A stretch of DNA of 64,000 bases from contig JAYMTA010000001.1 in NCBI GenBank assembly GCA_036897625.1, positions 247,541-311,540 of the forward strand. The letters run 5' to 3'. Positions 49,004 to 60,556 of this stretch are shown in pieces (positions within the stretch are counted from its first letter, which is position 1; each line of letters starts with the position of its first letter). The stretch is from Pelargonium cotyledonis (Eukaryota > Streptophyta > Magnoliopsida > Geraniales > Geraniaceae). Both the position numbers and the translations under genes were made by a program. The notes below the pieces were generated by a model. It was not told the DNA's origin. It saw nothing but the letters and a program-made list of their open reading frames with translations, and ran no database searches.

Positions 49004-49079
49004 CTAAAGACTCAATAAAACATAGCTGCTCACTTTACTACTAATAAACTCTTTTGCAAAGGATGAGCTAAATCTAGTA

Positions 49080-49094
49080 TTTATCTACGTGATT
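49080..49094 (-). repeat. Dispersed 15-nt block, variant copy
   Basis: Minus-strand AATCACGTAGATAAA, one mismatch to the consensus, about 77 nt upstream of the Asn-like element. Confidence 0.45.
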
Positions 49095-49187
49095 ACAAAT
49101 GAGTACCAAGTTTTCCCTTCCCTCACTCTTGACATTGGCTAGGAAAGGGCTCTGGCTGGCTAAGATCTTGGCTGTAGAGATAGAACT

Positions 49188-49250
49188 AAGACAACACGAC
49201 TGAACCTACGACTGCTTTGTATATCGTCTGTTGTTCTATGAACTAAAAAA
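49188..49250 (-). pseudogene. trnW-like: Degenerate tRNA-Trp-like element, copy 2
   Basis: On the minus strand TTAGTTCA and TAGAAC (D-arm with its loop deleted) are followed by 21 nt, exactly the canonical interval, and then GTCGTAGGTTCAGTC, a T-arm lacking one loop base. The frame fits organellar tRNA-Trp, but the anticodon region (ACAGACGATATACAAAG) is non-canonical. A 24-nt piece of this non-canonical region recurs at 59,319-59,342 with one mismatch. Confidence 0.45.
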
Positions 49251-49756
49251 AGGATTCTAATTACACATTAAAAGTAAATACTTTCAAATCAAATAAAGAA
49301 TAACAAAAAAGGATTTGGGAATAAAAAAAACACTGTCAAAGTTCTTATCTAGAATAGCATTTCGTCAGTTCGGCTACCTTTCAATTAAGGCGCTTTTAAC
49401 TCAGTTTACATGCGATTTCCTATATGTTTTTTGCTTTCGGAAACTTCCTTACTATAGAAAGCAATCAAGATACAGAATCTACTAGCTATGAATAAGATAG
49501 GTATGGTACAGAATAAGAGTAACAAACAAGTATGAAGAAGACTTTCTTAAGAGATTTACTCAGTTTAAAGTAATGCTGGGAATTTGACAAGTTAGGCGTT
49601 TTGCAAGGTATACCGGGGATTCCTTTGTTGTTACAATTCGTTTCCTGTATTTGTATTTTGGTGAAAGGTGTTTAGATAACCCTAAAACTTGGAAAGTATA
49701 ATGTAATGACTCGCCAGTCTTTTTTTTATTTATTGGTAAGCACTTGAATAACTTAA

Positions 49757-49820
49757 CTTTACCAGAAGTAGAGATTTGAACCCACGGCAAAGGGGTTTAT
49801 ATTCAATTTAAGTAAACTTG
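49757..49820 (-). pseudogene. tRNA-like element, 3' half
   Basis: The minus-strand GCCGTGGGTTCAAATCTC is a T-arm with three closing pairs, followed by CTACTTCTGG, an acceptor-like end. The 5' part is AT-rich and unrecognisable. A diverged 15-nt block (49,908-49,922, minus-strand AATCAGTTAGCTAAA) is about 88 nt upstream, keeping the local pattern. Confidence 0.38.
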
Positions 49821-50368
49821 ATTCATTTAGTTGACTAATAGACGACTTATGGCATACTGTTTCACTTCCTAAATTACGCTTTTTAAGAGTGCAAGTGAAT
49901 ATATTTCTTTAGCTAACTGATTTTAATCTTCTACAAAATTCCCTTTAAGACTTCCGTAGAAAGTCAAGTGAGGAAGGCCGGAAAGTGCTAATTTTAGGTA
50001 TTTTGTTTATTGTATTCTTAAAGTTGCTTTATAAGGGAAAACTTTCTAGAGTTGCATTACTTTGACCTTTCAACAATTAATTATATTGCATCGACCCGGT
50101 TAAGGTATGTATTGAGATTTCTTGTACATGTCTTTTAAAAGAACGGGTTGGCGTACTCAGATAAATTCTAATAGTATGCGCATAGAGGGCCCGGATATTC
50201 CATTCCCTTAAATTCAAATTTAACAAGACCTATTTCTTTTATAGATAAAGGAGTTACTAAAAAAAAGAAAGAAGGAATGGAATTACGTATATATCTAGTG
50301 AATAAACTTTTGATTAGCTTTCATTAAAGACTTGAAAGAATCATACTGAAGTAGAAAGCTTCCTTTCC

Positions 50369-50435
50369 GGGTGTATAACTCAGTTGGTAGAACACGGGGA
50401 AAGCTAGCGACTGCGGGTTCAAGAGCTACTAGGGA
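50369..50435 (+). pseudogene. trnK-like: Degenerate mitochondrial-type tRNA-Lys
   Basis: The 5' 29 bases (GGGTGTATAACTCAGTTGG and GTAGAACA) differ from plant mitochondrial tRNA-Lys at about two positions. After that the anticodon arm is lost (CGGGGAAAGCTAG), about six bases are missing, and the T-arm CTGCGGGTTCAAG is followed by non-pairing sequence. The 5' acceptor strand is intact but has no partner. This is the mirror image of the Gln- and Asp-like copies, which keep the 3' half. Confidence 0.6.
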
Positions 50436-53400
50436 ATTGAATCGAGGCTTTTGCTTTCTTAATAATTAGAATAAAAAAGGTGAATGAAAAACCAGACCTT
50501 AAAAAGAAAGACTTTAACCCCTCCCCTCAAAAAGTGTCGAAGTTTGACTTCAATTTAAGACCCGCGGATGCTTTTATAATAACGAATTTCACTAGAGTGT
50601 ACTTATACTAATAATATGAATACCGGACTTCGCTAACACTGATATTATAAACCTTCTGTGCAAAACCCTCAAAAATTTCTTATACCCTTTTCTTTTTGTC
50701 AAATTCCCGAGGATAACTTTATACTTAAAGTAATTATTCTAGAGCTTCGGAATTTTAAGAGTTTTCTCCCTCGTTGGGTTCCTTGTTTACTAATGAAAAG
50801 TGTTGCTAGTTTCTAATACTGGACGCATTTGCTTCAGCTAGGTCAAAAAGAAATTGATATACAATTAGAAGTTCTAGTTAAACTAATATGTTACTTTCGT
50901 CTTATACCTTTCTATTTTAGCCGTAATAATCCAATCTTGAATCAATATATAGGAATATTACCTAAGGGTTGAGTAACCTTTTTTTATACAAAGAACTAGC
51001 TTCGCGGATTCATGACTGGCAAACAATTTCTTACCTGACTCCATTTGATATATATATATTAAGCTTGAGCTCTAGCAATTCCGATCGGATCTAAAAACCA
51101 TTTCTTTCGGAAAATTATAATAAGAGAGAGAAGTCCCTATTCATGGGGTACAGAACCCTCAAGTGCTGACTAAGAGTCTTTGTATAATAAGAGAAAAAAC
51201 CAATAGCTTCGGAATGCTCGGTAAATCTAAGACACTTACCCCAAATTCGTGGTGTTGATAAGTAATTAGGACAAACAAATTAGTCAAAATATCTTAGAAA
51301 CAATTCATTAGTTGGGGAAAGTGACATAATGATAGGAATAGGATGCTTAAAAAGTAATTTGTGTATAGACTTCCAGGTGTTTTTAGTATACTCCGTACAG
51401 TCTACTTTCCTTTCTGCTATCCACTCTTGTAAGAGCCTCACTAACTAACTGGAACCTCTCAAAAACTCAAGGGAATTCCAGGGTATAAACTAAGGGCTGC
51501 GTCTGAGTGTCCCGCTTTCACTGAGCAGTCGAAAGAACCCTCTGTTACCCCGAAAAGGTAAGCAATTAAAATAAAAGAATTTCACGGGGTTTGCCGTTTA
51601 ACTTATGCAATTGAAGAGTTTCGTTTATTGGGTACTGAGTTTGTTTACTTTACTACTCTACTGTATTTGCTTCGTAGAATAATTCAATTTTCTGCAAGGT
51701 TAAGGATACGGTAAAAATGGCAAGTAAAACAGAAGTTCTTTTATCAACCGAGAAGGAACCGCATGTGTCCTTGTGGGTACCGTATTAGCTAAGGAGAGGC
51801 ATACCTTAAAAAGGTTATTTGTAGCATAGTAAAGCGCACAGGGTGTTCGTTTATGGGCGAGGCTTTCAAGCTTACAAAAACTATATGAGAAGGATATGAT
51901 AACAATTAAGAAACAAGATAGGGTAAGGGGCTTTTTTAAGGCTTGAGTTCCTTACAACTCCTGTACATATAAAGGCTTTCTCAACTCAAAACCCTCAAAA
52001 GAAAAAACTACTTTCATCGATAGAAAGCTTCAATTACCTTTCGGATACCTGTTTATAAAAAGGAATTTCCGGGTACCGATCCTAATACTAATATCTTCCA
52101 ACTCTCAATTTAGATACTTTACTTCATTTGTTCCTTTTACGTACTATAAATTTAGCTTTTTGTGTTCTCGAGTTGACTTATAATCTAAGAACCCGTTGTG
52201 TTTCAGTACCAACTTAAATACCGGGAAATCTCAAAATAACTCAAGTTTTTACAAAACCATTCCTCTTTTAATGGGGTTCCCTTGGCTTACCGATAAGACT
52301 TGTATATGAATTAAGTTAGGAAAAAACTACAAAAAATAAAGAGAGCTCGTATAGGGGAAAAGAAAAAGAATTCTTACCCAAGTTAATCCCGCTGAAGCCC
52401 TTCTTTTAATAGGAGCTCCAGAGAAGTCTAAATATATACTAAATTCGGTAGCATTTATACCTGAGTTCTATTTGCGTTGCCCTTGTTTTCTTAGAGTTGG
52501 GAGTAAACCCTACTTACTAGATTATATTGAATTCATGACGTAAAACGTTGTCAAACTTCGGTTACAAGGTTTAGAGAAAGCAGTCAATAAAACACCCTAT
52601 ATTTACTCAAAGAGCGCTTCCTCGGTTACTAATTTATGACATATCGCTGGAGCTTGGAGCTCATATCATATTTTACTTTGCTATATAGTTAGGTAAAAGT
52701 AAGGATTCCAAACCTTGTAATAATATACTAGTGATAGATCGTCTTGTACGAATGTTTTCGTATCCAATCAAAACTTACCGTGGACCCCCTACGCCTACGG
52801 TTTTTGATTCTGGTTTCAGAAGAAATCTACTTTTTTTTAACTCCTTTTCCTTCAATGACACAAAATCAAAGTAGAACCTTAGATAGGAACCACCGCCATA
52901 CCTATTATGATACTAACGGGCCATATATTATTTTAATCATTATAATCCGGAATTTTAATTACCTTTTTCTGTAGTGAATTCTTTGATCTCTAGACTATCC
53001 TGGTAAAAGGAGATATTAGGATTTAACAACCTTACCCTTTTTGGAAATTCAAGTTTTATAGAAAAAGAACAGGAATTGGTCTTTCAAGCAATACATTTGA
53101 TAGTCTTTTGTTTCTTATAGAGTTGATTTTGAGGTCTTGGCGTAACCTTGTTAAGAGATTAGTATAGGGTCTACCGTAGTTTTAATATTTATTTCTTCAA
53201 TAAGCCATCCCTATTTCCGAGACTTCCACCCTAGAAATTCTAGGAGCTTAACACCGAGCCTCTTGTGTATTATTAAGGGGCTAATCTCAATTGGGTTTAC
53301 TTTATTTGTTTCAGGTACAGTATATTCTAGAAATATATATATAAAGTAACAAGGTTTTCCTAGCACAAGGTATTTAGCAGTAAAATAGAATTAATACAGG

Positions 53401-55061
53401 AAAGTGATGTAGGTTTCTTTGATATCTGGTTTCTTGAAGGTTATTAATAAAAATTGCTTTGTTTCGTGCTTTACAACTTCCCTGACTAGGCTTTTTTGCC
53501 TACTGTACTAGAATAAGAGGGCCCATTATAACATAACACAGAGAGTACAAAAGAGGTATTCCTTAATTCAAAGTTCTTGTATTATAGTAGGTATATATTA
53601 CAAGGAAGGGCTGGATAAACTAAGTTTTATTTACAATATTGTAAGCTACTACGAGGGCTTTGCGTTTTGTATCATGTTACATGAGTTTCCTTAAGGAGGA
53701 GCAAGTGTAAGATACACCCCAGGTCTACAAATCTAAAGTAATCAATCTAACTTGTTTTTTGAGGGCTTACCCTTTGGAACAACCACGAAGGCAGCCTTTA
53801 GCGATCCTGTCTTAATCCTTTTCTGCTCAGTAAAGTATACTGTACCCTAACCAATTACCACCGGTTAACCCCTTTTAAACGGACATGGTATCAGGAATCC
53901 ATAACCTATAATAGGTCTCGACTCCGTTCTAGATAATTTATAAGTATAAACTGCATTTTATAAAATTCTTCGTTATCCTTAATTTTCTTTCTTATTTTAA
54001 GAGAGAATCCGGTAAATTACTATATACCTTATATTGATCCATGTGAAGTGAAAACCCCTTCTACAATTGTTTATCGTGATTTTGTCTGAAGGTACCCTCT
54101 ATATAAAAGTTAAGTTCTTCCAAGGTTGGGAGCTCCTAAGCCATCTTGTCAAAACTAGACTAAGAGTTATCGCTTAGTACTCAAGTCCTTATTATCTAGT
54201 AACTAGGGTTCTCTTTTAGTAATTCCAGCTACTCCTAAACCTTTCCAACTTTGAGATATCTCGTAAAACGGGTCCCGCGCAGTCCTCTAGACCTGAAATA
54301 CGCTTTGAGACAGCATAGTAAGTATACTTGTTTGTAGTTAAAAACAACTAATGGGTAAAAAATCTATATTACAGAAATAAGGAAAAAGTAACAGCCTCCT
54401 CTGTTCTGTGTCGACAACTTTTTAAAGAGTAAGTGTCTGGATTGATCCACCTTTTATAAGCTTTACGAGTTCCCTACGTATCTGAGCCCCTCGTCGAGAA
54501 GTAAATAAAATTTCCTTTCTTAAATATAAGTAGTATAAAGAACCCCGCTCCTTCATTAGATTAGTTTCAGTTAGCTTGTTTTCTTACTAAAATCCACACA
54601 TTTTAGGGGATTAAGCTGTTTAATCTAAGGCTTTTCAATTCAGGGATCCTTTATTTTTAAAATATTTAGTGAAATGCAGAAAATCCTTTTAGATAAAATT
54701 TGAGTTCATGTTCCAAAAGGGGTCAAAGTTACTTACTGTTCAAGGTATAATAATTAATTTAGAAGTGCGAATAAAAGAAATGAAAATCTTACCAATGATC
54801 GTGGTATACCCCTTTTTTGATCTTACCCTACTAGGACTTTAGAACCAAAACTACACAAATTTCTTATTAAAGAAAAAGCTCCTTACAAGTGTTAACTTGA
54901 AACTCCTAACAATTTTAAAAATAAACAACACTTAAACCAAGGGGTACAGATTTTCTTTCTGCTAGAAATCTTATTATAAGTAATAGTTTATAGTGTATGA
55001 TTACCTTCTAAAAAGTATGAGATTTCTGGTCTCTCTTTTTTTCTTTATCAAAGGTGTTTTT

Positions 55062-55128
55062 ATTCAACATGCAAGGTTTGAACCTAGGTATTTTGTTAAG
55101 GACAGGGTATAGTTTAGAGCTTCTAGGA
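55062..55128 (-). pseudogene. Weak tRNA-like element
   Basis: The minus strand has ACCCTGTCCTTAAC (possibly an Asp-type anticodon region) and then ACCTAGGTTCAAACC in T-arm position. Pairing is poor. Low confidence. Confidence 0.27.
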
Positions 55129-55640
55129 ATCAAAAGGTACTTGTATAAATAAAAGGATATCAGACAAAACAAAGGCAGAAATCCCGTTGGAGTAAACAGT
55201 ACATTGCTAATATATTCTGTCTGGGCTTACCCGATTGACTCTAAATCTAATGCACGCAGACCTAACAAGGTCTTCAACAGTAAAGAAAGATATCCTACTA
55301 TTATACTGAGAACTTAAGCAAATATGTCTGGCTTTTCAATCTCGGGTAAAGTTACCTTACTTTTAACAGAAGAGGGTAGTCTTTTTAAGACTCAAAAGTA
55401 AGCAAGATTCTTCCTTAAAAGAACCCCGTATATCAAAATTAAAGAGCACTAACTAGTTTGGATTAATTTATTAAACAATTCAATTAGGAGAGTTGAAAAC
55501 ATATGTATTTTATAGCTTATATTGCTGGTCGGGTATTTGGTGTAACTCATTACGTCTATTCCATTTTTACATTTAAAAAATATTATAGATAGATGGGTCT
55601 TACTTCTACGCGGGGCTCCCTCTTTTGATTCTTAGATTGC

Positions 55641-55717
55641 TTGGTTAGGTCAGGAATTGAATTTCTTTTCTTGCTGATTAGTATGACCGGGATTTCTTAA
55701 CACTTAAACTACGGAGA
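55641..55717 (-). pseudogene. tRNA-like element with CAT, Ile(CAT) type
   Basis: The minus strand reads TTTAAGTGTTAAGAAATC, then CCGGTCATACTAATC, whose loop could hold CAT, and then AGAAATTCAATTCCTGACC. The T-loop TTCAATTCC is characteristic of plastid-type tRNA-Ile(CAT). Stem pairing is largely lost on both sides. Confidence 0.38.
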
Positions 55718-56967
55718 AACACCTCCTTTTTTTTCTCCAGCTATAAATCTGTTATATAACTAACTAGTCCCTAAATTACCTTTTTTATAAAGTAAAGTTT
55801 TAATATTATCTTTTTGTAGATATATAGAGCAGATATAAAGTATATAGTTTCTTCCAATCTTGAGTTAAGTACTTTTAAAATTCACAAGGTTGTTGCTAGT
55901 TAATATTCCTAATAGGAAGCGCTCAAGTTTTTGGTAAAACGGAACTCAATAAAGGGGGGTTGTGCTCAAAAACTCTTGTTAATATCCTATACAAAGAAGG
56001 CTCGGATTTCCCGTATCTTTTGACCTCATACCTACTCCTTTTTACTATGCTTTTTTAGACAATTGCCTTCCCCTAAAAAAAAAGAAAACCTCTCCTTTTA
56101 GAGGGAATTCCTTCTAAGTTCAGGAATTAGTAATAATATTAATAATTAGGGATTACAGGTCTTCTTAAAGTAAAGAAGTACTTTCATTGAATTCCTTTCT
56201 TTCCTTTGTCATAAAGTTTGAAGTTCTACAAGTAAAAACCTCCTCTTTGAGTATTAATTAGAATTAAATATAAGATAAAGCTCTCTAAAAACTTAGGATT
56301 ACATAACCCTGAGGTAGCTACTATAAGAATGAGGTCTTGCCTTGGAAACGAGAAAGAAACCCCCTTTTAATAGTAAGTTGTAAGTCAAAGGCTTACAGGA
56401 AAACCCCTGTCAATATCTAGCTTCAATAACCCATGTTTTTGGAGTCTATTAGTATTAAAAAGGAATTTATCTTATAGAGAGCCCTTATCTTGGTATTCTT
56501 ATACTTACTGGCTTCTCGCTCTAGTAAGCTAGATAAGAATTGTAGCTATAAATGCCTCAAATATGCCTTGTATAGCTTATCCTAACTGGCACTCTTGTAC
56601 CATCAGTTATAAGTTTGGTTTGTACCAAATAGAGAAATTATTGAAAGTGAAAGGCAATTTACATAATATAAGGATGAATTTTCCATTTATCAAAAAAATC
56701 GCTTGTTACTAGCCCTGGAGCTCCCCTTTATTTAAACCCTTTTTTGTAATTTAAGTTATAGTAAACAAAACTACTCTTAGTTTACGGGGGTTTTTCTAAC
56801 CTTACTTTTAGTTTATACCTTTTTCAAAGCTACTCTTCATTTCTTAGGTAAAAAGTTCCAGTCTTCTATAAATTTTGTCGGATTAATGTTTTTATAAAAG
56901 GCGCTCTCTAATAGCAAGCACCCTAGGAAACTCATTTACTGCTAAGGCCGTGGCCCCTGCCTACTAT

Positions 56968-57036
56968 TACTTAAACTGGGTGGTTAGAACACGGACTCAA
57001 CAATATAGATGACACAGGTTCAAGTTCTGTGTAATT
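56968..57036 (+). pseudogene. tRNA-like element, family X copy 2
   Basis: The plus strand reads GGGTGGTTAGAACAC, GACTCAACAATATAGATGACA and ACAGGTTCAAGTTCTGT. The T-arm is perfect (five pairs, counting one G-T). The middle is non-canonical but about 80% identical to the element at 38,873-38,945 on the other strand. An intact T-stem in a tRNA without a usable anticodon arm is the pattern expected of a tRNA-like processing element, though chance survival is possible. Confidence 0.52.
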
Positions 57037-57252
57037 AAAGTATTCCCCTTTTGTTTAAATCTTGGTAAAACTGAATAGTGCTAACCAATATAAGGAAGTC
57101 AATTCTACGAATCTCGTACAAACTGAAATAAGCCGGATTTTAATACTATAAAAATTAGAATAACTTAGACTCCTATTGTGTTTAACTACTAAGTCCTTTT
57201 TTATTTTAATAGAGCTTTTTTAATCTAATCTGTCATAAGAAAAACCTATTCT

Positions 57253-57312
57253 TTTGGTAAAGCACGGGGGTACGCATCCCACAAATCTTGATTCGGATCC
57301 CATCTTGATATC
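57253..57312 (+). pseudogene. trnR-like: Degenerate organellar tRNA-Arg(ACG)
   Basis: From AAAGCACG through the anticodon region GGGGTACGCATCCC to the T-arm GATTCGGATCCC, 26 of 43 ungapped positions match plastid-type tRNA-Arg(ACG) as I know it. The anticodon stem keeps four pairs (one G-T) and ACG is in place. The T-loop has TTCGGAT. No acceptor stem is visible. Confidence 0.42.
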
Positions 57313-59318
57313 TCTTTACTCTCACGGGGTTAAAAAAGTGTACCTTATGCCGGATATTTCATTTTAGAATAGAACCGTTTGCAAAAGAGAGGAGCTGGGT
57401 AAGCGGTTTTGCTGGATCAGGATACACTGTTTATTCTTATCTACACACGAACATTTATACGAGTCACAAATCCCATTTTAACCACCGGGAATTGTTCTAA
57501 ACTAAAGGACGGGTGAGTTTTATTCATGAAAATTGGCTTTATCGTTCTGTACATTAGTCGGGGACCTAGCTCGGAAGCTCACTTTATTATCTGATTCGAA
57601 CCGGCGGCTTTCTTAATATAAATATGTTTTAGGTACGTTCGCAGTTAGTAGTTAAGGCTAGCTAAGATCTAATTAAGATAAGCGACTCGTTAAAAGACAA
57701 GGAAATCCCGGTGATTACAAGCTTAGGCGTGAGATATTAGTTGCCCTGAATCAGAGATTGTACATCAAGATTGATTTACTAAAACTCGTAGTAAAATTTT
57801 GTAGTATATAAAACTGAAAGGACTCCTTATGGAAAGTTAATATATTTGTAACCTCCCTTTTCATAATACCAAGGAACTTACATATCTCCGAATTGAAGAG
57901 GTCCTTTTGTTGATTAGGAAAACTATAGTTGAAATGGATATTTGCTAACCTTACTTTATTTCTAGAGTTCTACCAGGTCGGGTTTAGAATATAGTGAATG
58001 GACCTTATTATACACCAGTAAACCTAACTGCTGGCGCTAACTCTAAAGATCAGTGCACATGAAAGCTTTACTAGACCCCTGCGAAAGGTAGGATTCTTGC
58101 CGAAAGAAAAGGGAGCTTGGAAAATCTATATACATATAAACGAGGATTAGCTTTTCTATGTTATGCTCAGGAATTTCTGTACCTATTAAATACTAACTTA
58201 AAAGCTACTTGCATTATCTACCTCAGGAACCCCTTGTTATAAAATCGGAGCTCTAGATACATAGGAGGTCCTTTCAACAGAGTTTGCTTTACAAAAAGTA
58301 AAGTACTACAACAAGACAGGAATACCAAAATTGAGAGGTCTACTTAGAGAAAGAGGTTTTTCGTAACAACAAATCCCAAGTAGGAGGAGGATGCAGTTAA
58401 CGTATGGACTAAAAAAGTGGAAAACCCTGACTTTCATTTAGGCCCACAAAACAATACCAATTTCTTGATATTATATAAGTTTTTCCTTTCCCGGTCTCTA
58501 TCAATTACTCGGGAACACTCTCCTCTTACAAAGCTATTATAACAAGCTTACTGCTTAATCCGGGGTCCTATAAATTTCCAAGAGGAGGGGTTCTTATTGA
58601 AATAAAGAAAAGCAGCTGTTTCTAGCTCTTACTAAGCCTTATAACTCGTTTGCGGGGGAAACTACACTTCAAGCTTTTACTAAAAAGGACACGCCTTGGA
58701 TTCCTGCGAAGAGCTTACTAAAAGTTATAGGTCCTACTTCTATTTATTTAAATACGGGTCCAAAGGCTGCTGGGTGTTCCGGCTTTTACCAATATTATAT
58801 AAGAACATAAGTAATACTTTTAAGAAAGATAATATGGGGCCTCGGTCTAATCCTAAGTCTTAGTTTTAGTGGTGCGCCTATTCATGAAATTCTTTGTACT
58901 TTCAAAGTTATAATATGTTAAGTTGGATCTTAATGCGGTTCATACACAGACCCTTATAACGATATGGGCCTCTTGGGAAATTTAACAAGCGTTCGACTCA
59001 AGGAATAGCAAAGAATGACGAAAAGAGAGACTGAATACACCCCTTCTCTATATAGGATAAAAAGGAAATATCAAATACAGAGAAAGCCGTATATCTAGAT
59101 CAAGAAAAGTAGTAGGTAAAAAACTCTTCTAGTTTTACTCTGATCAGGACCCTGTACTTGCGCGCACTAACTGTAACACTGAATAATTAGGACTTATTCT
59201 TTTTTAGCACCCTTTTGCTAAATTAAAGATGTAAGTCTACTTATAGTCCTACTGTTTCTATTATAAAACGTAATATTATGATTATGAGAGGGATACCTTC
59301 AAATTGCTTATTTGTATA

Positions 59319-59342
59319 TTTGTATATAGTCTGTTGTTCTAT
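59319..59342 (-). repeat. 24-nt piece shared with the Trp-like element at 49.2 kb
   Basis: Matches 49,216-49,239 at 23 of 24 positions. No T-arm follows here, so it is a fragment of that degenerate element or of their common source. Confidence 0.55.
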
Positions 59343-60488
59343 CTAAGTTATTTTGCTAAAACCAGCTTCTTAAATATTCCCTGTTGATTGTAGGAAGCCT
59401 GGTCAACTTACTATGATTAGAGATTCCGTTTAAAAAATCTGCCCATACTATATTACTATATTGAAGTCAATCCCTAGACAAAGAAAGTTTATCCCTTTTT
59501 ATCCTAAAGCCTTGCTTACTAAGTACCTTAACTAGAGACGAAACTGGCTGGCCTGAGATTTCTCTATATCAAATTAGGCATAAGTAAAGAACCCGCTTTT
59601 AGTCAGAAGTTATAACAAGGCCTTTCTATTCAACTGCCCAACTACTTTTTGTTACCTTGCCAAACCAGTAGGAGCTGGCCTTTTTAAACAATTACAAATA
59701 ACTCACTATTAAGGAGTTTCCGTGTTTACCTGTCAATGTAGTAAGGAGTGCGTAAAAGAATAAGTTTTAACTCCAATTCACTTTGGACTTTTCTAGGTAT
59801 AGTTTCAAAACTAGTATTATTAAAGAACATCTAATATTTACAACGTCCCTACAATTCTAATTCTAAAAATCCCAGACATTTTCTTTGATGAGACAGCAGT
59901 CTACCCCAGCTTTTACTATACGAGAGAGTACCTAACCGCATTTTGAAACTAAGTACTCGGAGCCAAATCTACATACAAACACCTTCTCTTTTAACTAAAG
60001 AAGTAATATAATGCGAGTAAAGAAAAGGGGTACCTAATATACTACTTTTTGTTTATAAGTGAGCCAGTTTCGGATTCCTAACCCAAGGGATTCTCCTAAT
60101 TTTGAGCTTTTGGATGGTACTAAATGGGATTTCTTTGTATATTTGCTTATATACATGTGTAAGTCCCAATGGCATCAGGTTCCACGTGGAGGGAGGGGCT
60201 CCACTTTTACTTTAACCATATTATAAATAAAGTATCCTAAAAAAGGGAGAATCTTCAAACTTTAATTACTCGAACATTATAAAAGGGATGTCAGACCTAG
60301 AACTTTCTCGGCTAACAACCGAGAGCTCCACTTCATATATTTTTGAAGCTCTACCTGAAACAAAATCTTTTGTCGGTGCCATTAAATTCTAAAGAGTTCC
60401 AGAAGTACAAAACCATAGCAACATAAGGCTCCAATATCCTGCAGGAGTCAATCTATAGATTGCTCTCGGCGAGCGGAGACTCTTCTGG

Positions 60489-60556
60489 GAACTAGACTTT
60501 AACCTTTGTGTGGTGATTCCATGAACCCGTGCTCTAACCACTCGAAACACTCCGTA
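60489..60556 (-). pseudogene. Degenerate tRNA-like element with clear D-arm
   Basis: The minus strand reads CGGAGTGTTTCGAGTGGTTAG and AGCACGGGTTCATGG, and ends near AAAGGTTAAAGTC, a T-arm whose C56 has changed to A. The D-arm is good. A CAT lies in the anticodon region, but no stem of five pairs can be drawn. Confidence 0.4.
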
